Assembly (NCBI GenBank): GCA_018669795.1
Contig: JABHSQ010000005.1
Location: 186,001-250,000 of the forward strand
DNA length: 64,000 bases
Direction: 5' to 3'
Source: Flavobacteriaceae bacterium
GTDB taxonomy: Bacteria; Bacteroidota; Bacteroidia; Flavobacteriales; Flavobacteriaceae
This document shows, in pieces, positions 54,750 to 63,276 of this stretch. Every line of letters starts with the position of its first letter. The stretch's first letter is position 1. The notes beneath the pieces were generated by a model. That model did no database searches. It worked only from the letters and a program-made list of their open reading frames with translations, and was not told the origin of the DNA. The position numbers and the translations under genes were made by a program.

Positions 54750-55640
54750 ATGTTTATGAAAAAAATTGTATTACTTTTATTATTAGTTCCTTTTTTTGTT
54801 TTTTCACAAGACGATTTATTAAATGAATTAGATAGTGATAGTGAAGTTGATAATAGAGTGACTTCCGTTTTTAAATCTCTTAAAGTTGTTAATTTTGAAA
54901 GCACTAAACTTGCCAATAAAAAAGATCTTTATTTAATAATAGCTCACAGATTTGGTTCTGTAAAAAATGGAATTGATGACTTTTTTGGTTTGGATCAAGC
55001 TGTGACTCAAATAAAATTTATTTATGGACTTACTGAATGGTTAAATTTAGGTGCAGCAAGAAGCTCCAATCAAAAAAAATATGGACTTCAAGCTAAGTAT
55101 AGATTGAAGTATCAAGAGACAGATGGATTTCCTGTTACCATAGTAGGGTATAACTTAATAACTGCAAATACAGCTTTAAAAGATGATATCTATCCTAATA
55201 TTGAATTTCAAGATCGTTTAACATATACGAATCAAATACTTATTTCAAGAAAATTTAATGATAACTTATCATTGCTTTTAGCACCAACTTATATTCATGA
55301 AAATCTAACAACTAGAAGTTATGTTTTGCAAGAAGATGGTTCGACTAAAACATATGATGAAGAGAATGATCAATTTGCTATAGGTGTTGGAGGACGCTAT
55401 AAAATTTCAAAAAGAGTTAGTATTAATATTGATTATGGTATTCACTTAAACCGCAATAGTAATTCTGTTTATAATAATCCGCTTTCCATTGGAGTAGATA
55501 TTGATACTGGTGGTCATATATTTCAAATGAATTTTACCAATGCTCAGGCGATGTTTGAAGAAGGATTTATTACTCAAGGGCAGGGTGATTGGTCTGAAGG
55601 AGATTTCTTCTTTGGCTTTAATTTAATTAGGGTATTTTAA
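54750..55640 (+). CDS. DUF5777 outer-membrane beta-barrel protein
   Basis: A 296-residue protein with a Sec signal (MKKIVLLLLLVPFFVFSQ; the ATG at 54756 is an equally likely start). The body is rich in alternating strands ending in aromatic residues, with IAHRFGSVKNGIDDFFGLDQAVTQIKFIYGL, the hallmark segment of DUF5777, and a terminal phenylalanine (FNLIRVF) typical of outer-membrane barrels. Members are often next to cytochrome c and YceI genes in Bacteroidota. It is the last of the four-gene run, 2 nt after the OB-fold gene. Function unknown. Confidence 0.85.
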   Translation: MFMKKIVLLLLLVPFFVFSQDDLLNELDSDSEVDNRVTSVFKSLKVVNFESTKLANKKDLYLIIAHRFGSVKNGIDDFFGLDQAVTQIKFIYGLTEWLNLGAARSSNQKKYGLQAKYRLKYQETDGFPVTIVGYNLITANTALKDDIYPNIEFQDRLTYTNQILISRKFNDNLSLLLAPTYIHENLTTRSYVLQEDGSTKTYDEENDQFAIGVGGRYKISKRVSINIDYGIHLNRNSNSVYNNPLSIGVDIDTGGHIFQMNFTNAQAMFEEGFITQGQGDWSEGDFFFGFNLIRVF

Positions 55641-55727
55641 TTAACCTTTAATAAGGTGGAGCGTTTTATAAGCTTATCTGTAGCGTGCTTTTTTTATGAT
55701 TTTAATATTTGAATGCTAAAACAATAA

Positions 55728-57029
55728 TTAATTTTCATCTTTAGATCTTAATAAAATTTGCTCTGGTATTGACTTTTTTGCTTTAGCACCCAATTTTTTA
55801 ATCTTTTCTACACTATTTACTAGGTTGCCACGCCCATCTACTAATTTATTCATGGCGGCTGAATACTCATTTTTAGCAGCATCAAGTTTTTTTCCCACAC
55901 CTGTTAAGTCTTCTACTAAGCCTACAAATTTATCATACAAAGCACCTGCTTGCCTAGCAATTTCTATTACATTTCTTTTTTGATCTTCTTGTTTCCAGAT
56001 AGAAGAAACAGTACTTAAGGTTGCCAGAAGGGTGGAAGTAGATACCAGAACAACATTTTTATCAAAAGCTTCTAAATAAAGTTTATTATTTTCATTAAAA
56101 GCAATTAATAATGCTGCTTCTATAGGAACAAACATCAAAACATAATCTGGGGTATTGATTCCATAAAGCTCCGTGTATTCTTTTTCACTTAATTCTTTAA
56201 TATGCTTTTTTATACTAGCAATGTGTTTTTTTAAATGATTGTCTTTTTCCTCTTTATTTTCTGAACTAAAATAGCCTTCATAGGCAGTTAATGATACTTT
56301 TGAATCTACTATTAAATGTTTGTTATCTGGAAGATTAATGATGAAATCTGGTTTTTTTAAATTTTCATTTTCATCTCTGTATCCTCCTTGACTTGTAAAA
56401 TGAATACCGTTGCTAAGTCCTGCTTTTTCTAATATTATTTCCAATTGAATTTCTCCCCAATCACCCTGAGATTTGCTATCTCCTTTTAAGGCTTTCGTTA
56501 GGTTAATAGCTTCTTTACTCATTTGTTGGTTTAGATCTTTTAAACCTTCTAATTGCTGCTTTAAAGCAGCATGCATTCCAACACTTTCCTTTTGAGAAGT
56601 TTCTACTTTCTTTTCAAAAGATTCAATTTTTTTATGGAGAGGATTTAATAATAAATCTAAGTTTTTTTTGTTTTGTTCCGTAAACTTATCAGATTTTTTA
56701 TCTAAAATTTTATTGGCTAAATTTTCAAATTGTATCCTTAGTTTTTCTTCTTGATCTAAAAGTTTTTTTTCTAAAGTATTAAATTCTGTAGTTTTCTTAA
56801 TTAATTCATCTTTATAAGAATCTTTTTCAGTTCGCATCTTCTCAAGATTACTTAGCGTTTCTTGTATTTGTCTCTCCAGCCTAATTGTTTGTTCTTCAGA
56901 ATTTAAAATCTCAGCTTCTAATTTACCAGTTTCAGATTTGTTTTTTAAAGAAGTAAAACGATTACTAATAAATGCACCTGTGGCAAAACCAATAATTAAT
57001 AATAAAAGAGGTATGAAAAATTCGCTCAT
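55728..57029 (-). CDS. rmuC: DNA recombination protein RmuC
   Basis: A 433-residue protein with an N-terminal membrane helix (FIPLLLLIIGFATGAFI), a long coiled coil (about 35-180) and the RmuC domain (about 190-410) with PDFIINLPDNKHLIVDSKVSLTAYE, the conserved nuclease-like core carrying D and K residues. RmuC limits inversions at short inverted repeats and is PD-(D/E)XK-related. The N-terminal anchor and long coil match the family. It does not share an operon with its neighbours. Confidence 0.92.
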   Translation of the reverse strand: MSEFFIPLLLLIIGFATGAFISNRFTSLKNKSETGKLEAEILNSEEQTIRLERQIQETLSNLEKMRTEKDSYKDELIKKTTEFNTLEKKLLDQEEKLRIQFENLANKILDKKSDKFTEQNKKNLDLLLNPLHKKIESFEKKVETSQKESVGMHAALKQQLEGLKDLNQQMSKEAINLTKALKGDSKSQGDWGEIQLEIILEKAGLSNGIHFTSQGGYRDENENLKKPDFIINLPDNKHLIVDSKVSLTAYEGYFSSENKEEKDNHLKKHIASIKKHIKELSEKEYTELYGINTPDYVLMFVPIEAALLIAFNENNKLYLEAFDKNVVLVSTSTLLATLSTVSSIWKQEDQKRNVIEIARQAGALYDKFVGLVEDLTGVGKKLDAAKNEYSAAMNKLVDGRGNLVNSVEKIKKLGAKAKKSIPEQILLRSKDEN

Positions 57030-57075
57030 TTTTTTAATAAAAATTTTTATTAATTTATAAAGGTACTAATGTATT

Positions 57076-57870
57076 TTAATCTTTCAATATAAAACGTTTC
57101 AAATCCTTATTAAACTCTATAGTTTCTGATGGGAATAAAGTATTAAAACAGCCTAATTCAATAAGCTTATTTGGTTGATCGAAATGGACTTTATCTTTTG
57201 TCATTACTATCATTTTATTGGAAACCTGTATCGCTAAATCTATTTCTTGAGTTGAAAATAAGATAGTTTTTTGTTTTTCAACTGCTAATTTCTTCAATAA
57301 CTTTAATAAATATGCTCGATGGTAAATATCCAAATGAGTAGTTGGCTCGTCCAATAGAATTAATGGTGTGTCTTGGGCAAGTGCCCTTGCGATCATTACT
57401 CGTTGTAATTGACCATCACTAAGTTCCATACATTTATAATTTACTAGATCTTCAATTTCAGTAATATCAATAGCATTTTGAATTATTTTTTTATCATTTT
57501 CAGAAAGTGTTCCTATCCAATTGGTATAAGGATGTCTCCCTAGTGTAATCAATTCTAATACACTTAAGTTTTTTGATGAAGGAGCTTCTGTTAATACTAT
57601 ACTTATTGTATTTGCTAATTGTAATGAACTATAATCTGAAACATTTTTATTATTTAAATAAACAATTCCATTTAAAGCAGGTTGCATATTAGCTAATGTC
57701 CTTAATAATGTAGATTTCCCAATTCCGTTGATGCCAACAATACTCACTAATTCACCCTTTGGTATAGAGAAATTAATTTCTTTTGAAATGAGTATTTGTT
57801 CCTTTTTTAAAAAATACCCAATAGATAAATCTTTAACTTCTAAAACAGAATGTGATTTTTTTAAAGACAC
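57076..57870 (-). CDS. ABC transporter ATPase for vitamin B12 uptake (BtuD-like)
   Basis: A 264-residue ATPase of the FecE/BtuD type. It has Walker A VGINGIGKSTLL near 43, the Q-loop region, signature LSDGQLQRVMIARAL (with Asp in place of the common Gly), Walker B LILLDEPTTHLD and a His-loop replaced by the STQEIDL variant, where Gln-Glu follows Thr. Those two deviations deserve note, since the switch residue normally is His. It is the last gene of the btuF-btuC-btuD-like operon. Being divergent from a riboswitch-controlled BtuB-like receptor, B12 is the favoured cargo. Confidence 0.87.
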   Translation of the reverse strand: MSLKKSHSVLEVKDLSIGYFLKKEQILISKEINFSIPKGELVSIVGINGIGKSTLLRTLANMQPALNGIVYLNNKNVSDYSSLQLANTISIVLTEAPSSKNLSVLELITLGRHPYTNWIGTLSENDKKIIQNAIDITEIEDLVNYKCMELSDGQLQRVMIARALAQDTPLILLDEPTTHLDIYHRAYLLKLLKKLAVEKQKTILFSTQEIDLAIQVSNKMIVMTKDKVHFDQPNKLIELGCFNTLFPSETIEFNKDLKRFILKD

Positions 57871-57882
57871 TTTTTTAATGTT

Positions 57883-58914
57883 TTAAAATAATAATTTTCT
57901 TTTTCTAACCAATAACCAAATTACAACTGGCGCTCCAAATAACGAAGTTATAGCATTAATTGGTAAGGTGAAATTACTAAATGGTAATTGAGCAACGGTA
58001 TCACAAAAGAGCATTAATATGGCACCACTTAGAAATACAGCCGGTAATAAAATAAAATGATTCGATGTAGTGAAATATTGCCTTGTTAAATGAGGTACTG
58101 CTAGACCTACAAATGCTATTGGTCCTGCAAAAGCAGTAATTCCTCCAGCCAATAAACTCGTTGCAACGATGATTAAAAGAGTTACTTTTTTTAAGTTTAC
58201 ACCCATACTTTTAGCATAGTTTTCACCTAGTAATAATGCATTCAATGATTTAATAGAAGATAGACAAATTAATAAACCAATTAAAACACAAATAAATAAA
58301 ATGAGTATTCCATTCCAAGATACATTTCCTAATGTTCCAAAACTCCAAAAAACAAACTGTTGTAACTGTTCCGCATTGCTAAAATAGGACAAAACAGAAA
58401 CTACCGCTGATGTAACACTTCCAAACATTAAGCCAATTATTAAAATAGTCATGGTATCTTTAACTTTAAAGCTTACTGCTAATACTGCTAGTAACACCAA
58501 AAAACTACCTAAAGCAGAAGCGATTACTAAACTCCAAGGACCCAGTAATAAACCTCCTAAAGTTCCACCAAAAACTCCAGCACCTAATATTAATAAGGCG
58601 ACTCCCAAACTAGCGCCACTACTTAATCCTAAGACAAAGGGTCCTGCTAAAGGATTTCTAAATAATGTTTGCATTATCAATCCAGAAACAGCTAAACCTC
58701 CACCCACTAAAACTGCTGTTATTGCTTTTGGTAACCGATATTCTAAAATAATAAACTGCCATGAAGATTTTATAGCCTCTCCACCAAATAAACTTGAAAA
58801 AACTTCTTTAAGAGGAATTGAGACGGTACCTAAACTTATATTAATGAAAAAAAACAGCACCATTAATAAAATTAGGATTATAAAATGTGATCGATATGTA
58901 TGTTGAGTTTTCAA
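57883..58914 (-). CDS. ABC transporter permease (BtuC/FecCD family)
   Basis: A 343-residue permease with about ten membrane helices. Family blocks are LPKAITAVLVGGGLAVSGLIMQTLFRNPLAGPFVLGLSSGASLG near 60 and the coupling-helix region GITAFAGPIAFVGLAVPHLTRQ near 260. It works as a homodimer with the ATPase and the lipoprotein encoded on either side, and its start abuts the substrate-binding gene (stop and start adjoin), so the three are coupled. B12 is inferred from the divergent riboswitch-controlled receptor; iron-siderophore uptake is the other FecCD option. Confidence 0.9.
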   Translation of the reverse strand: MKTQHTYRSHFIILILLMVLFFFINISLGTVSIPLKEVFSSLFGGEAIKSSWQFIILEYRLPKAITAVLVGGGLAVSGLIMQTLFRNPLAGPFVLGLSSGASLGVALLILGAGVFGGTLGGLLLGPWSLVIASALGSFLVLLAVLAVSFKVKDTMTILIIGLMFGSVTSAVVSVLSYFSNAEQLQQFVFWSFGTLGNVSWNGILILFICVLIGLLICLSSIKSLNALLLGENYAKSMGVNLKKVTLLIIVATSLLAGGITAFAGPIAFVGLAVPHLTRQYFTTSNHFILLPAVFLSGAILMLFCDTVAQLPFSNFTLPINAITSLFGAPVVIWLLVRKRKLLF

Positions 58915-60051
58915 TTATTTAAGTTGATCAAAAAAGTATAAATTATGATTTGGCAATAATTCTGGATGCAATATTTTAATAATATCCTTTAATATAATAT
59001 CTGGTCTATTTGGGGCTAACTCAAAATATAATAAGCCACCAGTATCTCCAACTTTATGGGTAAAACTATATACTTGATCATTTTTAAAGGCATCAAATTG
59101 TTTATAAATAGCGTGGGCTTCTTTTAATTGTTTCATCGTGGTATAATAACTTGGCCCAATCCAAAATTGTGCATGTTCCCCTTTTTCTAAAACCGATTCT
59201 AAATTTAACGAATGACTTCCGGTACCTTTAGAATCACTCCATAAATATTTTCCATTTGCATCAGCTATAAATTGTGCGGCCCAACTTTTTCCTTGAGGTA
59301 AATACCAAATATCTTTATACATGGCTCCACTTAAAACGGTAGGTTTGTTTTTGGCTTTTAATGCAAGTTTTTTTGCATTTAGATATGCAGTTTTAATTTC
59401 TGAAAACAATTTATTAGCTAGCGCTTCCTTGTTGTAAAAAGCTGCAAAAAATTTAATCCATTCTGCTTTTCCCAATGGAGAAGTTTCTGTCCAATCTCCA
59501 TTATATAGAACGGGTATTCCGGTTTTTTTTAGCGTATTAAAAGTTTTATTGTTCCCATCTACAGCAAAACCGATGACTACATCTGGACTTAATTCGATAA
59601 GAGATTCCGTATTAATATCTTCATTTTTGCCTAACTCTTTTATCAATCCTTTGTTTATTCTTTCTCTTGTTTTTTTGGAAGAGATATAATCTAAATTTGG
59701 AAACCCAATTAATGTTTGATCAACTGCTAACATTTCTAGAGAAGGTATATGAGTGGTAGAGGTAACTACAATATTTTTTATTGGAATAGTTACAATAGCA
59801 TCATATTGTTCTGGAAAGTCAAGTATGGTAGCTTCCTCAATCAATGCATATTTAAAAACTTTTTCTGTTCCAGGCCAAGCGTTTTTTAAGGTGATTACTT
59901 TATACCCTTCTTGGTAGCTAATGTCAAATCCTTTTGCATATTCAATTTTTGAATTCTTATTAGTATTTATTTCTTCATTATTAGTTTCCTGTTGTTTTTT
60001 ACAAGAAATAAAAAGCAGTAAAGAAAACAAGATGTAAATCGATTTATTCAT
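58915..60051 (-). CDS. ABC transporter substrate-binding lipoprotein (BtuF-like)
   Basis: A 378-residue class III solute-binding protein. The lipobox is LLFISC (C17). The bilobal fold shows the first-lobe strand IVVTSTTHIPSLEMLAVDQTLIGFPN, the hinge region with ELSPDVVIGFA, and the second-lobe ILSGAMYKDIWYLPQGKSW. It heads the three-gene uptake operon. A TAnnTTTG -7 box ends only 5 nt before the ATG, so the transcript may be leaderless, and there is no room for a riboswitch on this side. Cobalamin or a cobamide is the likely ligand by context. Confidence 0.88.
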   Translation of the reverse strand: MNKSIYILFSLLLFISCKKQQETNNEEINTNKNSKIEYAKGFDISYQEGYKVITLKNAWPGTEKVFKYALIEEATILDFPEQYDAIVTIPIKNIVVTSTTHIPSLEMLAVDQTLIGFPNLDYISSKKTRERINKGLIKELGKNEDINTESLIELSPDVVIGFAVDGNNKTFNTLKKTGIPVLYNGDWTETSPLGKAEWIKFFAAFYNKEALANKLFSEIKTAYLNAKKLALKAKNKPTVLSGAMYKDIWYLPQGKSWAAQFIADANGKYLWSDSKGTGSHSLNLESVLEKGEHAQFWIGPSYYTTMKQLKEAHAIYKQFDAFKNDQVYSFTHKVGDTGGLLYFELAPNRPDIILKDIIKILHPELLPNHNLYFFDQLK

Positions 60052-60055
60052 TCTT

Positions 60056-60063
60056 CAAAATTA
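60056..60063 (-). promoter_or_regulatory. -7 element of the btuFCD-like operon
   Basis: Minus-strand TAATTTTG, an exact TAnnTTTG match located 4 nt before the ATG. Implies a leaderless or near-leaderless transcript. Confidence 0.5.
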
Positions 60064-60099
60064 ATAGTATTAATTTTATTTTACCATTAAATAAAATCT

Positions 60100-60107
60100 T
60101 ATTTTTG
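60100..60107 (+). promoter_or_regulatory. -7 element preceding the cobalamin riboswitch
   Basis: TATTTTTG is an exact TAnnTTTG match. The predicted transcription start a few bases downstream coincides with the beginning of the riboswitch. Confidence 0.55.
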
Positions 60108-60112
60108 TTTCG

Positions 60113-60325
60113 AATTTGGTGAGGATGTTTTTTATTATTAAAAATCATCTTCTTAAAAGGGAATTCGGTTTAATTCCGAAGCTGTTCCCGCAACTGTAAG
60201 TCATTTCAAATATAACATTTGAAATTGTAACTCTTTATAACCACTGCTCACGCGGGAAGGTTGTACAAATGACAAGCCAGGAGACCTGCCTATTCACTAA
60301 TTAAACGATCGAGCTTTCGGGATAA
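60113..60325 (+). promoter_or_regulatory. Cobalamin riboswitch
   Basis: The conserved core is easy to follow: aaaagggaa, a P5 stem (ttcgg/ccgaa), gctgttcccgcaactgtaa, a variable arm with the atttcaaat/atttgaaat stem, cgcggga, and the B12 box agccaggagacctgcc (60275-60290). It binds adenosyl- or methylcobalamin and lowers expression when B12 is plentiful. A downstream hairpin, gcttt-cgggata-aaagc (60313-60329), sits right before the start codon and has a loop complementary to part of the P5 region, so translation-level control by a kissing interaction is likely. The next gene is the TonB-dependent receptor. Confidence 0.95.
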
Positions 60326-60337
60326 AAGCAAGTGGAT

Positions 60338-62164
60338 ATGAAGAAATTATACCTTCTTATATTATTTATTAATGCTACGGCATCCATGTATGCTCAGCTA
60401 GATTCTATTCAACACTTAACTGAAGTGATGTTAATAGATGCAAAGTTGGAGGATTATTCTGAGGGCTTTGAACTCATTCAATTATCAGATACCTTAATAG
60501 CACGAAATTCGGTATCCTTAACGGAAGTATTAAACTTTAATACGACCATTTATTTTAAAGAAAATGGTTACGGAATGGTATCTTCACCCTCTTTTAGAGG
60601 AACAAATGCATCACAAACAGCTGTTATTTGGAACGGAATTTCGATCAACTCAAATCTTAATGGTCAAACCGATTTTAACACCATCGCTCCAAGTTCTTTT
60701 AATACTATAATTATAAGAAGTGGAGGAGGTAGTACTCAATACGGGAGCGGAGCAGTTGGAGGTAGTATTCATTTAAATAATACAATCGATTTTCAAAAAA
60801 AACAATCATCAGACTTAAGGCTATCCTACGGTAGTTTTTCAACAATTAATGGTGTATTTAAAAGTAGATTTTCATCTGATAAAAAGTACATTGATTTGGG
60901 AATTGACTTTATTAGTTCAGAAAATGATTATGAGTATATCGATTTAAATCAAAAAAATGAAAATGGAAATTTTGATAAACTAAATGTAGCTGCAAATGCA
61001 GGATTAAAATTTAGGAAAAGTACACTTTCTTGGAATTCAAATTACTTTTCAGGAACACGAAAATTTTCAGGAACCATTACATCACCTTCAAAAGACAGTT
61101 ATAAAGACATAACAACACGAAATTTAGTAACTTGGAACAAGACCTTTAATAAATGGAAAAATACGATAAAAGGAGCTCATACTTTTGAAAGATATCGATA
61201 CTATCCTCAGCCTGAAAATCAGTTATATTTTGAAGGGCAATCAACTACTTATTTAGGAGATTATCAATTGGAATATGAAATAAATAAGGATCTAAAAATA
61301 AGTTCCATCATTAGCTATACCTATATAAAATCTAAAGGGACTAATATTGGAACTAACGATCGTAATACCCTAGCTGCGATTTTTTTATGGAAGCATCACT
61401 TAAATGAAAAATTGAGTTATGGTATCAATTTACGACAAGAGTTTTTAACTGATTTTGAGAATCCTTTTTTTGCTTCTTTTGATGTTAATTATACGATCAA
61501 TAAGTACTATTCTTTAAAAGCAAATGGATCTAAAAATTATCGCACACCTACTTTTAACGATTTATATTGGAATAGTGGAGGAAATGAAAATTTAAACCCA
61601 GAAACTTCTTATCAAGTTGAAATCTCTAACCAATTTGTATGGAATCAATTTCAGTTGAATATAACCGGTTTTTATATATCTTCTGAAGACCTAATAAAAT
61701 GGCAACCAGGGGTAGATGGTTTATTTACACCAGTGAATATTTCAAAAACTGAAAATAATGGTATTGAAATAAATGGAAACTTTTCAAAATCATTTAATAA
61801 ACATGAATTAAATCTAGTTTTTAATTATTCATACACCGCTGCTAAAGATTTAGAAAAAAACAAACAGTTAATCTACGTTCCTTATCATAAGGTAACTGGA
61901 GTTTTTAATTATTATTATAAAAAATTTAGCGCTTATTATCAATTACTATTTAACGGTGAGGTATTTACAACCACCGATAATTATGGAATTTTAGATAGGT
62001 ATTCCGTTTCCAACCTAGGATTTGAATACCTAATACAAGAAAAGTTATTTCCAATAAAAATTGGAATTAAATTTAACAATATTTTCAATACGTATTATGA
62101 GAATGTTGCTTACCGGCCTATGCCAAATAGAAATATACAAACCTTTATAAACTTAAAATTTTAA
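60338..62164 (+). CDS. TonB-dependent receptor, BtuB-like
   Basis: An outer-membrane gated pore of about 608 residues. The signal is MKKLYLLILFINATASMYAQ; the track's GTG at 60332 adds two residues and is less likely. The plug (about 25-150) includes NSVSLTEVLNFNTTIYFKENG, SPSFRGTNASQTAVIWNGIS and SGGGSTQYGSGAVGGSIHL, followed by a barrel of about 22 strands ending in FINLKF. The cobalamin riboswitch directly upstream and the adjacent BtuG-like lipoprotein make B12 import its likely job. The family's usual Bacteroidota carboxypeptidase-like N-domain is absent, as in BtuB. Confidence 0.92.
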   Translation: MKKLYLLILFINATASMYAQLDSIQHLTEVMLIDAKLEDYSEGFELIQLSDTLIARNSVSLTEVLNFNTTIYFKENGYGMVSSPSFRGTNASQTAVIWNGISINSNLNGQTDFNTIAPSSFNTIIIRSGGGSTQYGSGAVGGSIHLNNTIDFQKKQSSDLRLSYGSFSTINGVFKSRFSSDKKYIDLGIDFISSENDYEYIDLNQKNENGNFDKLNVAANAGLKFRKSTLSWNSNYFSGTRKFSGTITSPSKDSYKDITTRNLVTWNKTFNKWKNTIKGAHTFERYRYYPQPENQLYFEGQSTTYLGDYQLEYEINKDLKISSIISYTYIKSKGTNIGTNDRNTLAAIFLWKHHLNEKLSYGINLRQEFLTDFENPFFASFDVNYTINKYYSLKANGSKNYRTPTFNDLYWNSGGNENLNPETSYQVEISNQFVWNQFQLNITGFYISSEDLIKWQPGVDGLFTPVNISKTENNGIEINGNFSKSFNKHELNLVFNYSYTAAKDLEKNKQLIYVPYHKVTGVFNYYYKKFSAYYQLLFNGEVFTTTDNYGILDRYSVSNLGFEYLIQEKLFPIKIGIKFNNIFNTYYENVAYRPMPNRNIQTFINLKF

Positions 62165-62168
62165 AAAA

Positions 62169-63224
62169 ATGAACTTATTAAAAAAAATCGCTTATTTAGT
62201 TACTTTTACTTTCTTAGTTGCTTCTTGTTCTCAAGATGATGAAGGTGTACCATTGCCATTAGGAGCTTATGAAAACGGATTCTTAATCACCAACGAGGGA
62301 CCGTTTCAAAATGGATCAGGTACGGTATCATTTGTTTCAGATGATTATTTATTTGTGGAAAATGAAATCTTCAACCAAGTTAACTCCTCTGATTTGGGAA
62401 ATATAGTACAGTCTATGGGTTTTAATGATGATCAAGCTTTTATAGTAGTAAACAATTCCAATAAAATTGAAGTTGTAAATAGGTATACTTTTGAATCTAT
62501 TGCTTCCATAACAGAAGGTTTAAATAATCCACGGTACTTTGTGTCTTCAGGTAGCAATGGGTATGTTACTAATTGGGGAGATCCTTTTGATGATACCGAT
62601 GATTTTGTTGCCGTAATTGATCTCTCTACACATACGGTAACCTCTATTATACCTGTTGCTTTTGGTCCAGAGAAATTAATAATGGCAAACAATGATTTGT
62701 ATGTTGCTCATCAAGGTGCCTATGGTCAAAATAATATTTTATCTGTGATAGATGTTTCAGCTAATATTTTAGAATCCACCATTGAAGTAGGAGATGTTCC
62801 CAATTCGATGGTAGTTTCAAATAATGATATTTGGGTACTTTGTGGCGGTAATCCTGAATTTACCGGTAATGAAACGAATGGAAAATTAGTAAAAGTTGCA
62901 ACAAGGGAAAATGCGGTTGTACAAGTTTTTGATTTTTTACCGACCAACCATCCTAAAAGTTTATCGATTGATGGTGTCAGTTTAATTTATAATTTAAATG
63001 GAGAGGTTTTTAGTAAGGAAGTAACTAGTAGTTCTTTGCCAACAAGCAGTATTATTGCTGGATCCTTTTATGCCATGACTATTAATGATGGAAAACTTTA
63101 TGCTACTGACGCTGGTGATTTTGCAAGTAACGGAACATTAAAAATATTTGATTTATCTACCAATTCAGAAATCATAACAATCGCTACAGGAATTATTCCT
63201 GGAGGAGTTTACTTTAATAATTAA
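62169..63224 (+). CDS. BtuG-like surface beta-propeller lipoprotein (YncE/DUF5074-like)
   Basis: A 351-residue lipoprotein with lipobox LVASC and an acidic SQDDE after the Cys, a sign of possible surface export in Bacteroidota. The mature part is a seven-blade propeller: blades repeat with motifs like IEVVNRYTFESIASITEGLNNPRYF, AVIDLSTHTVTSIIPVAFGPEKL and LSVIDVSANILESTIEVGDVPNSM. This fits the YncE/DUF5074 fold that includes BtuG, the high-affinity B12-binding partner of BtuB in Bacteroides. It begins 4 nt after the receptor stop, under the same riboswitch. Function as a B12-capturing lid is inferred from fold and position. Confidence 0.82.
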   Translation: MNLLKKIAYLVTFTFLVASCSQDDEGVPLPLGAYENGFLITNEGPFQNGSGTVSFVSDDYLFVENEIFNQVNSSDLGNIVQSMGFNDDQAFIVVNNSNKIEVVNRYTFESIASITEGLNNPRYFVSSGSNGYVTNWGDPFDDTDDFVAVIDLSTHTVTSIIPVAFGPEKLIMANNDLYVAHQGAYGQNNILSVIDVSANILESTIEVGDVPNSMVVSNNDIWVLCGGNPEFTGNETNGKLVKVATRENAVVQVFDFLPTNHPKSLSIDGVSLIYNLNGEVFSKEVTSSSLPTSSIIAGSFYAMTINDGKLYATDAGDFASNGTLKIFDLSTNSEIITIATGIIPGGVYFNN

Positions 63225-63246
63225 TTAGAAAAATTCTTGATTTATG

Positions 63247-63276
63247 AGCACCTCAGGCATTGGGGTGCTTTTTTTA
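63247..63276 (+). terminator. Terminator of the receptor-propeller operon
   Basis: Stem agcacctca and tggggtgct with one G-U pair, loop ggcat, followed by TTTTTTT. It also overlaps the stop codon of the convergent gene. Confidence 0.85.

Noticed and set aside
58451-58906. 151-codon plus-strand ORF opposite the BtuC-like permease
   Set aside because: It is a shadow of a strong FecCD permease gene; its Lys/Pro/Thr-rich translation has no family features.
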